The notes: a model not told the origin generated them from the letters alone. A stretch of DNA of 40,943 nucleotides from Sulfidibacterium sp964549335 (GCA_964549335.1 CAZJUQ010000043.1:1-40943), one strand, 5' to 3'; counted from the first letter of the stretch, positions 1 through 8,770 are shown. Numbers and translations are program-made.

Positions 1-141
1 CACAATTTTACCGGTCCGTCGCACGAACTGAGTTTGATATTTGAATTTGACGACATAAGCTTGATAAATAAACGTCAAGGCACAACTACCATACCTACAC
101 AAAGACACAATTACAGCCCAATAGAATGTTCGCCGTTTTAA
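1..141 (+). CDS. C-terminal tail of a PorP/SprF-like type IX secretion outer-membrane protein (partial)
   Basis: An open frame enters from the left edge in phase 1 and ends at TAA 139-141, giving 46 residues. The tail contains GPSHELSLIFEFD, which resembles the closing beta-strand of PorP/SprF proteins, where a SHE(I/L) step leads into a final alternating hydrophobic strand. PorP/SprF proteins are outer-membrane partners of type IX secretion and gliding; in multi-gene families they usually anchor gliding or adhesin proteins. About 30 residues after this strand are unremarkable, which is slightly longer than usual. The family call rests on one short motif and on the T9SS genes elsewhere in the window. 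The upstream part is needed to confirm it. Confidence 0.45.
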   Translation, partial: HNFTGPSHELSLIFEFDDISLINKRQGTTTIPTQRHNYSPIECSPF

Positions 142-290
142 AATGAAAAGGAAAATTGAGAATGAATTGGCAGAAAAGGAGGGGAGTGGGAGTCTGAAAT
201 AATTGTCTAAACGAATTAATGAATTTATGATTGGTAAATTAAAAATTAAGAACGAAAAATAATTTATTAACAAAATAAACCCCTTGCTTT

Positions 291-1778
291 ATGAAGAATA
301 CATACTTCTTATTATTTATCATTATTTCTTCAATTGTTTATTCGGGATGTAAAAAAAAGGAAGAAAAACCCAATCAAAAACCCGGATGTGAGATTACCGC
401 ACCGTATAACGGGCAGGAGATAACAAAAGGAGAAACCGTTACGATTTCCGTTGATGCCGTTGACAAAGACGGCACCATTAGCGAAGTCCGTTTTTTTGTT
501 GACGGTGTCGGAAAAAGTTCTGTGAAAAATTTTCCGTATAATTACGAGTGGAATACTTTGAACGAAAACGAAGGCAACCATATCATAAAAGCAACGAGCA
601 TAGATAATGAGGGTGCTGCATCATCGGACGATATTGCCGTTACAATTATTGCGGGGGGCAGCGCTCCGGTAGCTGCTTTTTCTGCCGACAAAACCCACGG
701 CACGAAACCGTTTAGGGTATATTTCACCGATGAAAGTACTAACGACCCCACAAGTTGGCATTGGGATTTCGGCGATGGTAACACGAGCGCTCAAAAAAAT
801 CCGGAACACACTTACAGCGTGGCGGGAACTTATAACGTGAGTTTGACAGTGACAAACGATTACGGTTCAAACACAAAGTCGAAAGACGGCTTAATCGTCG
901 TAGAGGAGCAGAGTGCTCCTGAAGCCGATTTTACGGCTACTCCCACCTCGGGTACGGTTCCGTTAACCGTAAACTTCACCGACGAAAGTATTAACAATCC
1001 CACAAGTTGGTATTGGGATTTCGGCGACGGATCAGCAAGTTATTTGCAAAATCCTTCGCATACATACGATGTTAACGGAACCTTTTCCGTAACATTAACG
1101 GTTTCTAACACTTATGGCTACGACACCAAAACAAAAACGGAATATATTAATGTTGAAAGTGATACGGGGGTTTTTACCGATGCACGTGACGGGCAAGAAT
1201 ATACTTATGTTGTTATAGGTAATCAGATTTGGATGGCCGAAAATCTTAAATACTTGCCGAGTGTTAGTTCACCTGAAACAGGTTCTTATACCGAACCGTA
1301 TTACTATGTGTATGATTATTTCGGAAATAATGTATCGCAAGCTAAAAACACGTACAATTACAAAACGTACGGCGTGCTGTACAACTGGACCGCCGCCACG
1401 GATGCTTGCCCCGCCGGCTGGCATTTGCCAACAGACAATGAGTGGAAAACACTTGAAATGTATCTCGGAATGAGCCAAAGCGATGCCGATGCTACCGAAT
1501 GGCGTGGATCAGACCAAGGCGAAAAGATGAAATCGACAAGCGGGTGGTACGACAACGGTAACGGAACCAACTCGAGCGGTTTTAATGCCCTGCCCGGAGG
1601 TTCTTGCGACGGCGTGGGAAACTTCTATTATATTGAATATACCGGATATTGGTGGACTACCGATGAAATTTCAGGCCCTCATGCATGGTTTCGCAAACTC
1701 AGCAACGATAAGTCGCAGGTAAAACGTTCTTATTTATCCGAGAATGCCGCCCTTAGTGTACGTTGCGTTAAAGATTGA
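291..1778 (+). CDS. Lipoprotein with Ig-like, two PKD and FISUMP domains
   Basis: The 495-residue product starts with a lipoprotein signal peptide: a short hydrophobic run, then lipobox VYSGC with the modified cysteine at 20, followed by KKKEE. Residues about 32-120 form an Ig-like segment (APYNGQEI...VRFFVDG). Two PKD domains follow at about 126-205 and 209-289, each with the WxWDFGDG and NPxHTY signatures. Residues about 295-495 match the FISUMP pattern: DARDGQEYTYVVIGNQIWMA, WHLPTDNEW, and a closing SVRCVKD. FISUMP proteins are common surface or extracellular Bacteroidota/Fibrobacter proteins of unknown biochemical role; PKD domains usually mediate binding or spacing. Likely anchored in the outer membrane and exposed. 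No obvious operon partner: the next genes are on the other strand. Confidence 0.85.
   Translation: MKNTYFLLFIIISSIVYSGCKKKEEKPNQKPGCEITAPYNGQEITKGETVTISVDAVDKDGTISEVRFFVDGVGKSSVKNFPYNYEWNTLNENEGNHIIKATSIDNEGAASSDDIAVTIIAGGSAPVAAFSADKTHGTKPFRVYFTDESTNDPTSWHWDFGDGNTSAQKNPEHTYSVAGTYNVSLTVTNDYGSNTKSKDGLIVVEEQSAPEADFTATPTSGTVPLTVNFTDESINNPTSWYWDFGDGSASYLQNPSHTYDVNGTFSVTLTVSNTYGYDTKTKTEYINVESDTGVFTDARDGQEYTYVVIGNQIWMAENLKYLPSVSSPETGSYTEPYYYVYDYFGNNVSQAKNTYNYKTYGVLYNWTAATDACPAGWHLPTDNEWKTLEMYLGMSQSDADATEWRGSDQGEKMKSTSGWYDNGNGTNSSGFNALPGGSCDGVGNFYYIEYTGYWWTTDEISGPHAWFRKLSNDKSQVKRSYLSENAALSVRCVKD
723..778 (+). repeat. PKD-domain DNA repeat, copy 1
   Basis: This 56-base segment encodes the core of the first PKD domain and is nearly identical at DNA level to 975-1030. 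The differences are mostly at third codon positions, which suggests recent tandem duplication of the PKD unit. Confidence 0.7.
975..1030 (+). repeat. PKD-domain DNA repeat, copy 2
   Basis: Second copy of the unit at 723-778, encoding the core of the second PKD domain. It shares long identical stretches, such as the 20-base run CCCACAAGTTGG plus ATTGGGAT around the one differing base. Confidence 0.7.
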
Positions 1779-1814
1779 GCAGCCTTTGGAATGAATTCTC
1801 AAACCAAAGACTGC
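1779..1814 (+). terminator. Hairpin directly after the PKD/FISUMP lipoprotein gene
   Basis: GCAG-c-CTTTGG pairs with CCAAAG-a-CTGC around a 14-base loop, starting right after the TGA stop. There is no T-run behind it, so it may be an RNA 3'-end structure rather than a classical intrinsic terminator. Confidence 0.4.
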
Positions 1815-1866
1815 CCATGTTATAGTGCACAATATTAATATAAATTAGCCCCTCAAATCACATACT

Positions 1867-1884
1867 CTCTTTTTGTCAAAAGAG
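1867..1884 (-). terminator. Small hairpin downstream of the 61-residue protein gene
   Basis: CTCTTTT pairs with AAAAGAG around a four-base loop, 10 bases past the stop codon of the minus-strand gene at 1894-2079. No T-run follows on that strand, so a terminator role is only possible. Confidence 0.3.
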
Positions 1885-1893
1885 GAGGTGGGG

Positions 1894-2079
1894 TTAATTT
1901 AGCAGGAGACTTATTTTTCCGGCATTTTTTGTTTTTAAAACGTTTAAAGCGGCGGAATATCCCATAATTAACGAAAGGGTCATTTTCGAAGGGTTGGCAT
2001 CCGGCTTTAACAGGTAATCCGGAATTTTTTTGTTTTTAATAAGTTCCTGAAATTCTGACGGTGTAATGATATTTTGCAT
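1894..2079 (-). CDS. Small uncharacterised protein, 61 residues
   Basis: The ATG at 2079 is preferred over an in-frame TTG at 2085. The product begins MQNIITPSEFQELIK and ends GKISLLLN. It is soluble, with no signal peptide or membrane segment, and contains a central LLKPDANPSKMTLSLIMGYS stretch that looks helical. I do not recognise a named family, although short Bacteroidota proteins with a similar MGYxAAL...LKT pattern seem familiar. A -7-like element lies about 38 bases upstream, and base usage is normal for the window, so it is probably a real gene. It follows mutS2 on the same strand after a 154-base gap, so it may form its own unit. Confidence 0.55.
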   Translation of the reverse strand: MQNIITPSEFQELIKNKKIPDYLLKPDANPSKMTLSLIMGYSAALNVLKTKNAGKISLLLN

Positions 2080-2116
2080 AGGCAAATTTGTTTGATTAAT
2101 AAATTTTTCTGTTTAT

Positions 2117-2124
2117 CAAACGTA
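2117..2124 (-). promoter_or_regulatory. -7-like promoter element for the 61-residue protein
   Basis: On the minus strand this reads TACGTTTG, matching the Bacteroidota -7 consensus TAnnTTTG, 37 bases before the ATG. No clear -33 TTTG is visible. Confidence 0.35.
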
Positions 2125-2233
2125 AAATGTCGGGTTTTTATTTTGTGTGAGCCGGAATTTTTAAAAAAAATTATTCCGTATGGTTTCTGTTTTGCGTTTT
2201 TTTGCTTTTTAGTAAAATTAAGGGAGGAACTTG

Positions 2234-4636
2234 TTATTTAAAAATAACCTTTGTAATACCGGCGCCTCCGTGTTCAATACGGGCATCGCCGTACCATTTT
2301 ATTTGGGGAATAGTATCGAGGTAATCCCTGATAAGTTGCCTGAGGATTCCGTAACCTTTACCGTGCAATATCGAAATCTCTTTAATATTGAGCAATATTG
2401 CATCATCAATGTAGCGGATAAGTATTTCCATTGCTTCGTCACCCCGTTTTCCGCGCAGGTCTAACGTAAGGTGAAAATTTGCCGCTTTTTCGTTAAGTTC
2501 GTTTACAATGCTGTTTGCAGCAGATTTTTTTACTCTTTGTTTAGGTTTTTTATCGGTTTTGGTCAGCTTTTCAGCTGATATGTTCAAAATAACATTGTTA
2601 ACGTTTACCGCTACCTCTCTGTTTTCTATTCTGATAACTTCGCCTATAACATCCATATCTTTAATTTCCACAAAATCGCCTTCCGCAAAGTCGTTGTTTT
2701 CTCCCTTTTCTTTTTTTGCGTTTTCATTTTTTAAGTCAAAATTATCAGCCAACTCTTTTTCCAAGTCCGATTTTTTCTTTTCAAGTCTGTTGCGAAGCAG
2801 TTTGGTTTTACTTTTATCGGCTTTTGCCTCTTTAATCTCTTTAATGGTTTTTTCGATTTCCCTGTTTGATTTTTCAAGTATTTCAAGAGCCTCTATTTTA
2901 GCATTTTTTATTATCTCTTTTTTTTCTTTTTCCAGTTTTGCGAGCAGTTGGTTATATTTTTTTGTGAGGGTAGAAATTTCGCTCTCTTTCAGTTCGAGTT
3001 TTTTTTCTTTCTCTTCAATTGAAAGTTTATCGGTTTCCAGTTGTTGTAATTGTTTGTCGAACACAAGGTGTTTACCGCCGCTTTTTTTTCTTGCCCTGTT
3101 GAGCACATCAACGGGGAAGCCTATTTTTCCTGCTATTTCAAAAGCGAAGCTGCTTCCCGGTTTGCCTGTTTTGAGCTTATAGAGCGGCTGCATTTTTTCC
3201 GTGTCGAAGAGCATGGCCCCGTTTATAAGTCCTTTTATTCTGTCGGCGGCAAGTTTTAAATTTGTATAATGGGTAGTAATAATACCGTACGTTCCTTTAG
3301 AGGCAAGTTGTTCGAGGGTGGCTTCGGCAATGGCTGCTCCCAGGTTTGGCTCGGTACCTGTACCGAATTCGTCGATTAAGATGAGTGTTTTGGAATTGGC
3401 GTTTTTCAGAAAGAATTTCATGTTTAACAAGTGGGAACTATACGTGCTCAAATCGTTTTCGAGCGATTGTTCGTCGCCTATATCGAGAAAGATATTATCG
3501 AAAACGGTAAGTTGTGTGTTTGGTGATGCCGGAATTTGCAAGCCGCATTGAAACATGTATTGGAGTAATCCGAAAGTTTTCATGCATACCGATTTTCCTC
3601 CCGCATTTGGTCCCGAGATAATAAGGATACGGTTCTCTTTGTTGAGAGTAAGATTTAGGGGAACCACCTCTTTATTAAGTTTTTTATGTGAAATAAGCAA
3701 CAAAGGGTGATATGCCTCTGTTAACGATATTTCCCCTTTTGTATTTATTGTTGGTGACGAAGCGTTAAATTTTAGAGCAACTACGGCTTTTGCCCTTATA
3801 AAATCGATAATACCCAAAAACCGGTAAGCATTAAGCAGGTCGTAAATCACAGGTCGTATATCATCGCTGAAAGAGGTGAGAATTTTTATTATCTCGCGTC
3901 TCTCTTCATTTTCGAGTTCAACAATTTGGTTGTTTATTTCAAAAGATGAAACCGGTTCTATAAAAACCGTTTGTCCGCTGGACGATTCGTCGTGAATAAA
4001 ACCTTTCAGGGCTCTTTTGTCCGATGCTTTTACGGGAATTACGGTTCTGCCGTTTCTTATGGTAATTTCGGCACCTTCGGGTAAATATCCGTTTTTTTTC
4101 GCTGCTGAAAAAGCCTTTCTCGTTTCGGCAACAACCTGCCTTTGTTTGTTCGATATTTTAGCTCTGATGGCGGCAAGTTCCGCAGAAGCATTGTCTTTTA
4201 TTTCTCCTTTTTCGTCGATAATGGAACTTGCTCTTGCGGGGACGTTTTCCGGGAAGCTGAAATTTACGAGATTTTTAAGTTCGGTATATTGTTCGGTTTC
4301 GCTGTTATTAATGTATGATATTATATTGCCGATTGTTTCCAACGAAGATTTCAGATTGAAGAGTTCTTCGACGGTGATGTATGTTCCGTCGGTTTTAAGC
4401 CGGTTCAGTGCGGGGCGAAGGTCGAAATAGTTTGAAACGGGAAAAGGTTTTCCAAAATCGATAATTTGGCGAAATTCCGTTATCTGTTTATGTAGTCTTT
4501 TTATGGTGTTTATGTTTGACGACGGTTTTATTTTATTTACATATTCATTGCCCAAAATACTGAGGCAAGCTTCGGAAAGTAAATTACGAATGGTGTCGAA
4601 ACCTATTTTCGATTCGAAATTATCAGGATAAATCAT
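2234..4636 (-). CDS. mutS2: Endonuclease MutS2 (MutS-family ATPase with Smr domain)
   Basis: This 800-residue protein has the full MutS2 layout: a helical core, then an ABC-type ATPase with Walker A GPNAGGKS at about 342-349, the DIGDEQSLENDLSTYSSH signature at about 385-402 and Walker B LILIDEFGTGTEP near 418. A long charged coiled coil spans about 510-650, and a C-terminal Smr nuclease domain (LDLRGKRGDEA, HGKGYGILR) closes it. It lacks the mismatch-recognition domain of MutS1. Known MutS2 proteins suppress recombination or act on collided ribosomes. The ATG at 4636 is chosen because the sequence MIYPDNFESKIGF matches the family start; a GTG one codon earlier is also in frame. A -7 box abuts the start, so the mRNA may be leaderless. 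Confidence 0.95.
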   Translation of the reverse strand: MIYPDNFESKIGFDTIRNLLSEACLSILGNEYVNKIKPSSNINTIKRLHKQITEFRQIIDFGKPFPVSNYFDLRPALNRLKTDGTYITVEELFNLKSSLETIGNIISYINNSETEQYTELKNLVNFSFPENVPARASSIIDEKGEIKDNASAELAAIRAKISNKQRQVVAETRKAFSAAKKNGYLPEGAEITIRNGRTVIPVKASDKRALKGFIHDESSSGQTVFIEPVSSFEINNQIVELENEERREIIKILTSFSDDIRPVIYDLLNAYRFLGIIDFIRAKAVVALKFNASSPTINTKGEISLTEAYHPLLLISHKKLNKEVVPLNLTLNKENRILIISGPNAGGKSVCMKTFGLLQYMFQCGLQIPASPNTQLTVFDNIFLDIGDEQSLENDLSTYSSHLLNMKFFLKNANSKTLILIDEFGTGTEPNLGAAIAEATLEQLASKGTYGIITTHYTNLKLAADRIKGLINGAMLFDTEKMQPLYKLKTGKPGSSFAFEIAGKIGFPVDVLNRARKKSGGKHLVFDKQLQQLETDKLSIEEKEKKLELKESEISTLTKKYNQLLAKLEKEKKEIIKNAKIEALEILEKSNREIEKTIKEIKEAKADKSKTKLLRNRLEKKKSDLEKELADNFDLKNENAKKEKGENNDFAEGDFVEIKDMDVIGEVIRIENREVAVNVNNVILNISAEKLTKTDKKPKQRVKKSAANSIVNELNEKAANFHLTLDLRGKRGDEAMEILIRYIDDAILLNIKEISILHGKGYGILRQLIRDYLDTIPQIKWYGDARIEHGGAGITKVIFK

Positions 4637-4641
4637 CACCG

Positions 4642-4649
4642 CAAAGATA
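4642..4649 (-). promoter_or_regulatory. -7 promoter element of mutS2, abutting the start codon
   Basis: Reads TATCTTTG on the minus strand, ending five bases before the mutS2 ATG, inside a 21-base gap after the DUF4340 gene. The predicted transcription start falls at or within a few bases of the ATG. No obvious -33 element. Confidence 0.5.
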
Positions 4650-4660
4650 ATGAAGTTGCG

Positions 4661-5734
4661 TTAATTGTTTAGTTTAGTTTTTTTTAAGTAATAGGACAGG
4701 GGGTGCAATATTTTGTCGAAGGTGTAATATTGTAACAGAACAAAATCGCCGTTCTCAGGTAGGTATCCGTAAAAGCGGTCCAAATCAACGGGAACAAGTT
4801 TCTCGAAGGCTTTGTTAACGGCATCGGGAAACCTGTTTTTTTTGAACATCAACAGGGTAACGGTATTATCTTCTTTGTCGGTAAGTTGAAGTTTGTAGAG
4901 AAAGGGTGAGTTTATTATGGAATCGATTTTATGTTTGGGAAGATCGTTTTTCAGATATGATTCGTATCTTAAATCGCGAAACGATGTTAAAAGGTTCAAG
5001 ATTTTAAGGGTGTCGTAGTTATCTGTTTTTTTATTGTTCGAAAGATTTATTAACGAATAGTTGCCAAGGGCATCGTTAACGGTAAGTTTGAAGCTTTCGT
5101 TTTGTTTATCTTTTTCGCCGAAAATAAGTTCAACGGATTTAATGTCGCCAAGTTCGTACTTGAAAATAATATGGCTGCGCCAGTCGTCTATCAATGGGCT
5201 GAACCGCGTCGAAACAAATCCTCTGAAGCCGGGAATGTAAACAATATACGGTTGTTCGGAATCTTCCATAAGCATATACGTACCCAAATTGTCTTGTGTA
5301 ATATCGCCCACATAGAACACTTTGGAGCGTTTTACATAAGGGAAAAGCTTTATTTTGCCCAGTTTTATTCTGTAAGAGTTTTGGTATATTTCCACTTTAA
5401 CGGCAATGGAGGCCATACGCCTTACCACATTGTTGAACGATGCTCTCGAAACAGGAGCTTTTACACGCAACCGCCGCAGGGTGCTTAACAGGAAATTAAC
5501 TTTTTTGTCGCTTGCTTTGATTGTATCGTTAAGCATCCAGCCCTTTTCTCTTTTAGAAAGTATAATTTCATGACCGTTTTTGTCGGCCATAAAAATTTTG
5601 GTCACTGAAGCGGTATCGTGTACCGTAAAATCCGATTCCTGTTTTTTAAGCGTACTATATTGTTTTCCCGTTATTAATAGGGCACCTGCTATCAACAACA
5701 GGAGGATTAATATTGCTATGGTTTTATTTTTCAT
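4661..5734 (-). CDS. DUF4340-like membrane-anchored protein of the gldFG operon
   Basis: The product has 357 residues from the ATG at 5734, which overlaps the gldG stop as ATGA; longer in-frame starts up to 5824 lie inside gldG and are unlikely. Residues about 5-24 form one hydrophobic anchor (AILILLLLIAGALLITG), and the rest is periplasmic. The pattern KIFMADKNGHEIILSKREKG with a following WMLND matches the repeat unit of DUF4340 proteins, which commonly follow GldG-type auxiliary ABC proteins. The ATGA coupling makes it the third member of the operon. Its exact role is unknown; it probably works with the GldF/GldG envelope complex. Confidence 0.75.
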   Translation of the reverse strand: MKNKTIAILILLLLIAGALLITGKQYSTLKKQESDFTVHDTASVTKIFMADKNGHEIILSKREKGWMLNDTIKASDKKVNFLLSTLRRLRVKAPVSRASFNNVVRRMASIAVKVEIYQNSYRIKLGKIKLFPYVKRSKVFYVGDITQDNLGTYMLMEDSEQPYIVYIPGFRGFVSTRFSPLIDDWRSHIIFKYELGDIKSVELIFGEKDKQNESFKLTVNDALGNYSLINLSNNKKTDNYDTLKILNLLTSFRDLRYESYLKNDLPKHKIDSIINSPFLYKLQLTDKEDNTVTLLMFKKNRFPDAVNKAFEKLVPVDLDRFYGYLPENGDFVLLQYYTFDKILHPLSYYLKKTKLNN

Positions 5735-7482
5735 TTTGTATATTTTCTTTTTCTTAGCCAAATCATTAACAATCCCGCGATTATTACGAGAAGCAACGGC
5801 ATAATTACGTTTAACAATTGCCATTTAAGCAGGTTGTCGTTAAGTTTCGATTTATCCAGCAGACGCAATTTCACCTCTTTTGACCTTACCGATATCAGTT
5901 CGGGTCCGTCGGTGAGGTAATCGAGGGCATTAAGGATAAAATCTTTATTTCCGAATGTTTGGTTTGTAAATTGGTCGTATCCGAGAGGCAGGGGGTATCC
6001 TCCCGGGATTTTAAATTGGTTTCTGATAATATCTCCGTCGGTAACCACAATCATTGCCGTGGGTTTGCTTTTCTCTCTGAAGCCAATTATTTTGCTTTGG
6101 GCAATTTCGGGAGGAATTCTGTTGGCAAAATCCGATTTAAAAAGACCTTCGAGAAGAATTGCAATATTTTGAGGAGGACCGGCATAGAGTCTTTTATCGG
6201 GTTTTTTACCGGCTATTGCCAGCGATACCAGTGCCGGGACATTAACGGTACGCGAATAGGGCGAGGTTTGCAACAGAACCGTTTTTTTTACGCCTTTTAC
6301 CGAAACGGTGTCTTGACTGCTGACAAATTGTGTTTTAATGGCGTTAAGGTTCCTGACGATGGGGTGTTGTGATGTGGGGGTGACAATGGGAAAGTAGTAC
6401 CACGGAAAATAGCTGATTTGAGGCCTGCTGCCCATTTGTCCTGTTTTTATTGGTATGGGCAGTGCATTTAAATCCATTATCAGGTTTTTGTTTATCCTTA
6501 CCCCGTATTTAAACAGCAACTCTTGCAACCCGGTGGGATTGTCGATAGCCATGGTCGATTCGGAGTTTTGGATACTGTCCATACTTGCGGTTACGGGGTC
6601 GATAAGCCACAGAACCTTTCCTCCCCACATGATATATTGGTCTATAATGAATTTATCTTTTTCCGGAAACTTTTTCATGGGTTTGGCAATGATTATCGCC
6701 GAATATTTGGGGGTAATTTTATATGTCCCCTGAACACTGTCCTCAAGTTCACGTTTTACCAAACTGTTAATATTGCTGTCTATCGAAATTCTGCTGACAA
6801 CATAATCGCTTTTCAAAGTGTTTGTTATATCCCAGGTTTCGTTTTTGTTGAGTTCGCCGTGCCCCTCAATAAAGGCTATGGCAGGCTTGTGTTTTCTGGT
6901 GAGTTTGAATATTGCCGAAAGGAATTTATATTCGAGGTTTTGTATTGAACGGTTTAACACGGCTTCGGGCGGAACGTTTATTTGAGCGTCAAGGAGCTCT
7001 ATGGGAAGTTGTTTGTCGTGATAGGTTATAATTGCACCCGGAAAAATGACCTGTTCCTGCATACCGTTTTTGGTTTTTACCTGAAGATTTGTCGGGTTTA
7101 AACCTTGCTCCATAAGCAGTTTATAAGTATCGCTACGCTCTTTGGGGTCTTCGCTTTCCGAAGGGTTGATAAATTCGTATTGAATATTTTTGTTGTATGC
7201 TCTGAACTCGTCGAGCAGCTCTTTTGTTTCGCGCCGTAAACGTTTAAAACCGGCCGGAAATTCACCTTCGAGAAAAACCTTTACAAAAATTATGTCGTCA
7301 ACATTTTTAATGACTTTTATGGTTGAAGGAGAAAGGGTATAGCGTTTTTCGGAGGTTAAATCGAACCTGTAGAAATAGAAGGAACTCGCCATATTGGCAA
7401 CGGTAATTGCCGTCAATATCAATATCAGGGTTAAGATGTATCTGTTTCTTATGTTGTTTTTGCCGTTTTTCATTTTTACCAT
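5731..7482 (-). CDS. gldG: Gliding-motility-associated auxiliary ABC transporter protein GldG
   Basis: The 583-residue product has an N-terminal membrane segment at about 15-37 and a C-terminal one at about 553-576 just before a KRKY tail. A large extracytoplasmic region between them matches the ABC_transp_aux/GldG family: FDLTSEKRYTLSP, VFLEGEFPAGFKRLR, FIEGHGE, and VTDGDIIRNQF near the end. In Flavobacterium, GldA, GldF and GldG form an ABC-type complex linked to gliding. Start at 7482 overlaps the end of gldF by seven bases; an ATG three codons in is also possible. gldA is not in this window. In a non-gliding Bacteroidota the complex may serve another envelope function. Confidence 0.9.
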   Translation of the reverse strand: MVKMKNGKNNIRNRYILTLILILTAITVANMASSFYFYRFDLTSEKRYTLSPSTIKVIKNVDDIIFVKVFLEGEFPAGFKRLRRETKELLDEFRAYNKNIQYEFINPSESEDPKERSDTYKLLMEQGLNPTNLQVKTKNGMQEQVIFPGAIITYHDKQLPIELLDAQINVPPEAVLNRSIQNLEYKFLSAIFKLTRKHKPAIAFIEGHGELNKNETWDITNTLKSDYVVSRISIDSNINSLVKRELEDSVQGTYKITPKYSAIIIAKPMKKFPEKDKFIIDQYIMWGGKVLWLIDPVTASMDSIQNSESTMAIDNPTGLQELLFKYGVRINKNLIMDLNALPIPIKTGQMGSRPQISYFPWYYFPIVTPTSQHPIVRNLNAIKTQFVSSQDTVSVKGVKKTVLLQTSPYSRTVNVPALVSLAIAGKKPDKRLYAGPPQNIAILLEGLFKSDFANRIPPEIAQSKIIGFREKSKPTAMIVVTDGDIIRNQFKIPGGYPLPLGYDQFTNQTFGNKDFILNALDYLTDGPELISVRSKEVKLRLLDKSKLNDNLLKWQLLNVIMPLLLVIIAGLLMIWLRKRKYTK

Positions 7483-8207
7483 TTTCTGCGACCTAATGCA
7501 AACCAGGTTAAAGTTAAAAATAGTGTTATTACACTAAGGAAATAGGTTACGTCTCTTGTATCGATAACACCGCGGCTAATTGAACCGTAATGGTCGTTTA
7601 TTCCCAGCGATTTAATGAATAAATCGAACTTACCGAAAAGGGAAAATGAGTAGATAAATTCGAAACCGAGATACATAAATGCGCTGAAAAAAACTGCAAT
7701 AATGAATGACACTATTTGGTTGTCGGTTATTGCCGATGCAAAGATGCCTATCGATACGAATACCGCACCGAGAAACAGCAACCCTATGAACGAACCCCAA
7801 AATCCTCCGGAATCGATATTGCCGGGGGGAAGCCCCAATCTGTAAACCGAAAAATAGTAAATCAGCGTGGGAAGAAGTGTAAATAAAACCAGGGTGAAGG
7901 CTGCAAAATATTTTGCCAGAATAATTTTTGTGTCGGAAAGCGGGCGTGTAAGAAGCAATTCGATGGTACCGCTGTTTTTTTCGTCCGAAAAGGTACGCAT
8001 GGTTATTGCCGGTATTAAAAACAGAAATACGAACGGCGAGATGATAAACAACCCGTCGAGGTTGGAATAGCCGTAATCGGGAATGTTGAAATCGGTATGA
8101 AAAACCCATAAAAACAGCCCCGTCACAACGAGAAAAACACCCATTACCAAAAAACCCGTAACGGAACTCAAAAAACTTCTTATCTCTTTAAGAAACAGTG
8201 CCTGCAT
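7476..8207 (-). CDS. gldF: ABC-2 type permease GldF
   Basis: The 243-residue protein has about six membrane segments and begins MQALFLKEIRSFLSS. It carries the ABC-2 permease signature MRTFSDEKNSGTIELLLTRP, which is diagnostic for the NatB/Nos/GldF class. It is the first gene of a three-gene unit (gldF, gldG, DUF4340) with overlapping junctions. It would need an ATPase partner (GldA) encoded elsewhere. A -7-like box lies about 85 bases upstream. Confidence 0.9.
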   Translation of the reverse strand: MQALFLKEIRSFLSSVTGFLVMGVFLVVTGLFLWVFHTDFNIPDYGYSNLDGLFIISPFVFLFLIPAITMRTFSDEKNSGTIELLLTRPLSDTKIILAKYFAAFTLVLFTLLPTLIYYFSVYRLGLPPGNIDSGGFWGSFIGLLFLGAVFVSIGIFASAITDNQIVSFIIAVFFSAFMYLGFEFIYSFSLFGKFDLFIKSLGINDHYGSISRGVIDTRDVTYFLSVITLFLTLTWFALGRRKW

Positions 8208-8292
8208 TAATATATCTTTTTCTTGTTAACGGTTATCTCTCCTGCTATCCGGTAATTATACCCTTTTAATTGTTTTTTTACAAAAAAGTTTA

Positions 8293-8300
8293 CAAAGCTA
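8293..8300 (-). promoter_or_regulatory. -7-like element upstream of gldF
   Basis: Reads TAGCTTTG on the minus strand, about 85 bases before the gldF ATG and within the 134-base gap after the thioredoxin gene. No -33 box is evident. Confidence 0.35.
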
Positions 8301-8341
8301 CCATTTTTCTCGACGGAAAAATTTATAAAAAATCGTAAAAA

Positions 8342-8770
8342 CTATTTCAATGCCTTTTTCAAAGCTTTTATCAATACCGGCTTAGGTTTTACACCTACAA
8401 AAGTTTGAAAAATTTTTCCGTCCTTAAAAATAATGATTGTCGGTATGTTTTTTATGAACAGTTCATTAGCAATTTGCCGGTTGTTTTGCACGTCGAGTTT
8501 ACAAACGTTTACCGTATCGCCCAGCTCTTCTGCAATTTGGTTCACTATGGGACCTTGTATTTTGCAGGGTGTACACCATTCTGCCCAAAAGTCAACCAGA
8601 CTAACCCCTTTTTCCGTCGCCTTTTTAAATGTTGCATCGGTAAGTATTTTAACCTTGTCGCTTTCGGGTGTTTTGTTTATTGCCGAAAGCATTTTATATC
8701 TTTTGTAAAATGCGTAAACGAGCCATGCTGCAAGCAGCCCGACCGCAATCCACATTACCGTGTTATTCAT
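8342..8770 (-). CDS. Membrane-anchored thioredoxin-like protein
   Basis: The 142-residue product opens with a membrane segment at about 5-22 (WIAVGLLAAWLVYAFY), then a thioredoxin fold. The active site is DFWAEWCTPC with cysteines at 66 and 69; the middle Gly of the usual WCGPC is Thr. The cis-proline motif NIPTI places Pro at 110. The residues after the anchor are positive (KRYK), suggesting that the thioredoxin domain sits in the cytoplasm under the positive-inside rule. It may act as a thiol reductant or electron donor at the inner membrane. Start overlaps the preceding thioredoxin gene as ATGA, so the two are translationally coupled. Confidence 0.85.
   Translation of the reverse strand: MNNTVMWIAVGLLAAWLVYAFYKRYKMLSAINKTPESDKVKILTDATFKKATEKGVSLVDFWAEWCTPCKIQGPIVNQIAEELGDTVNVCKLDVQNNRQIANELFIKNIPTIIIFKDGKIFQTFVGVKPKPVLIKALKKALK

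Noticed and set aside
2508..3182. 224-residue plus-strand frame with Ser/Phe-rich product
   Set aside because: It is the complement of the mutS2 coiled coil; the composition follows from Lys/Glu-rich codons read backwards.
4017..4430. 137-residue plus-strand frame
   Set aside because: Lies fully inside mutS2 in antisense, with no family-like motif.
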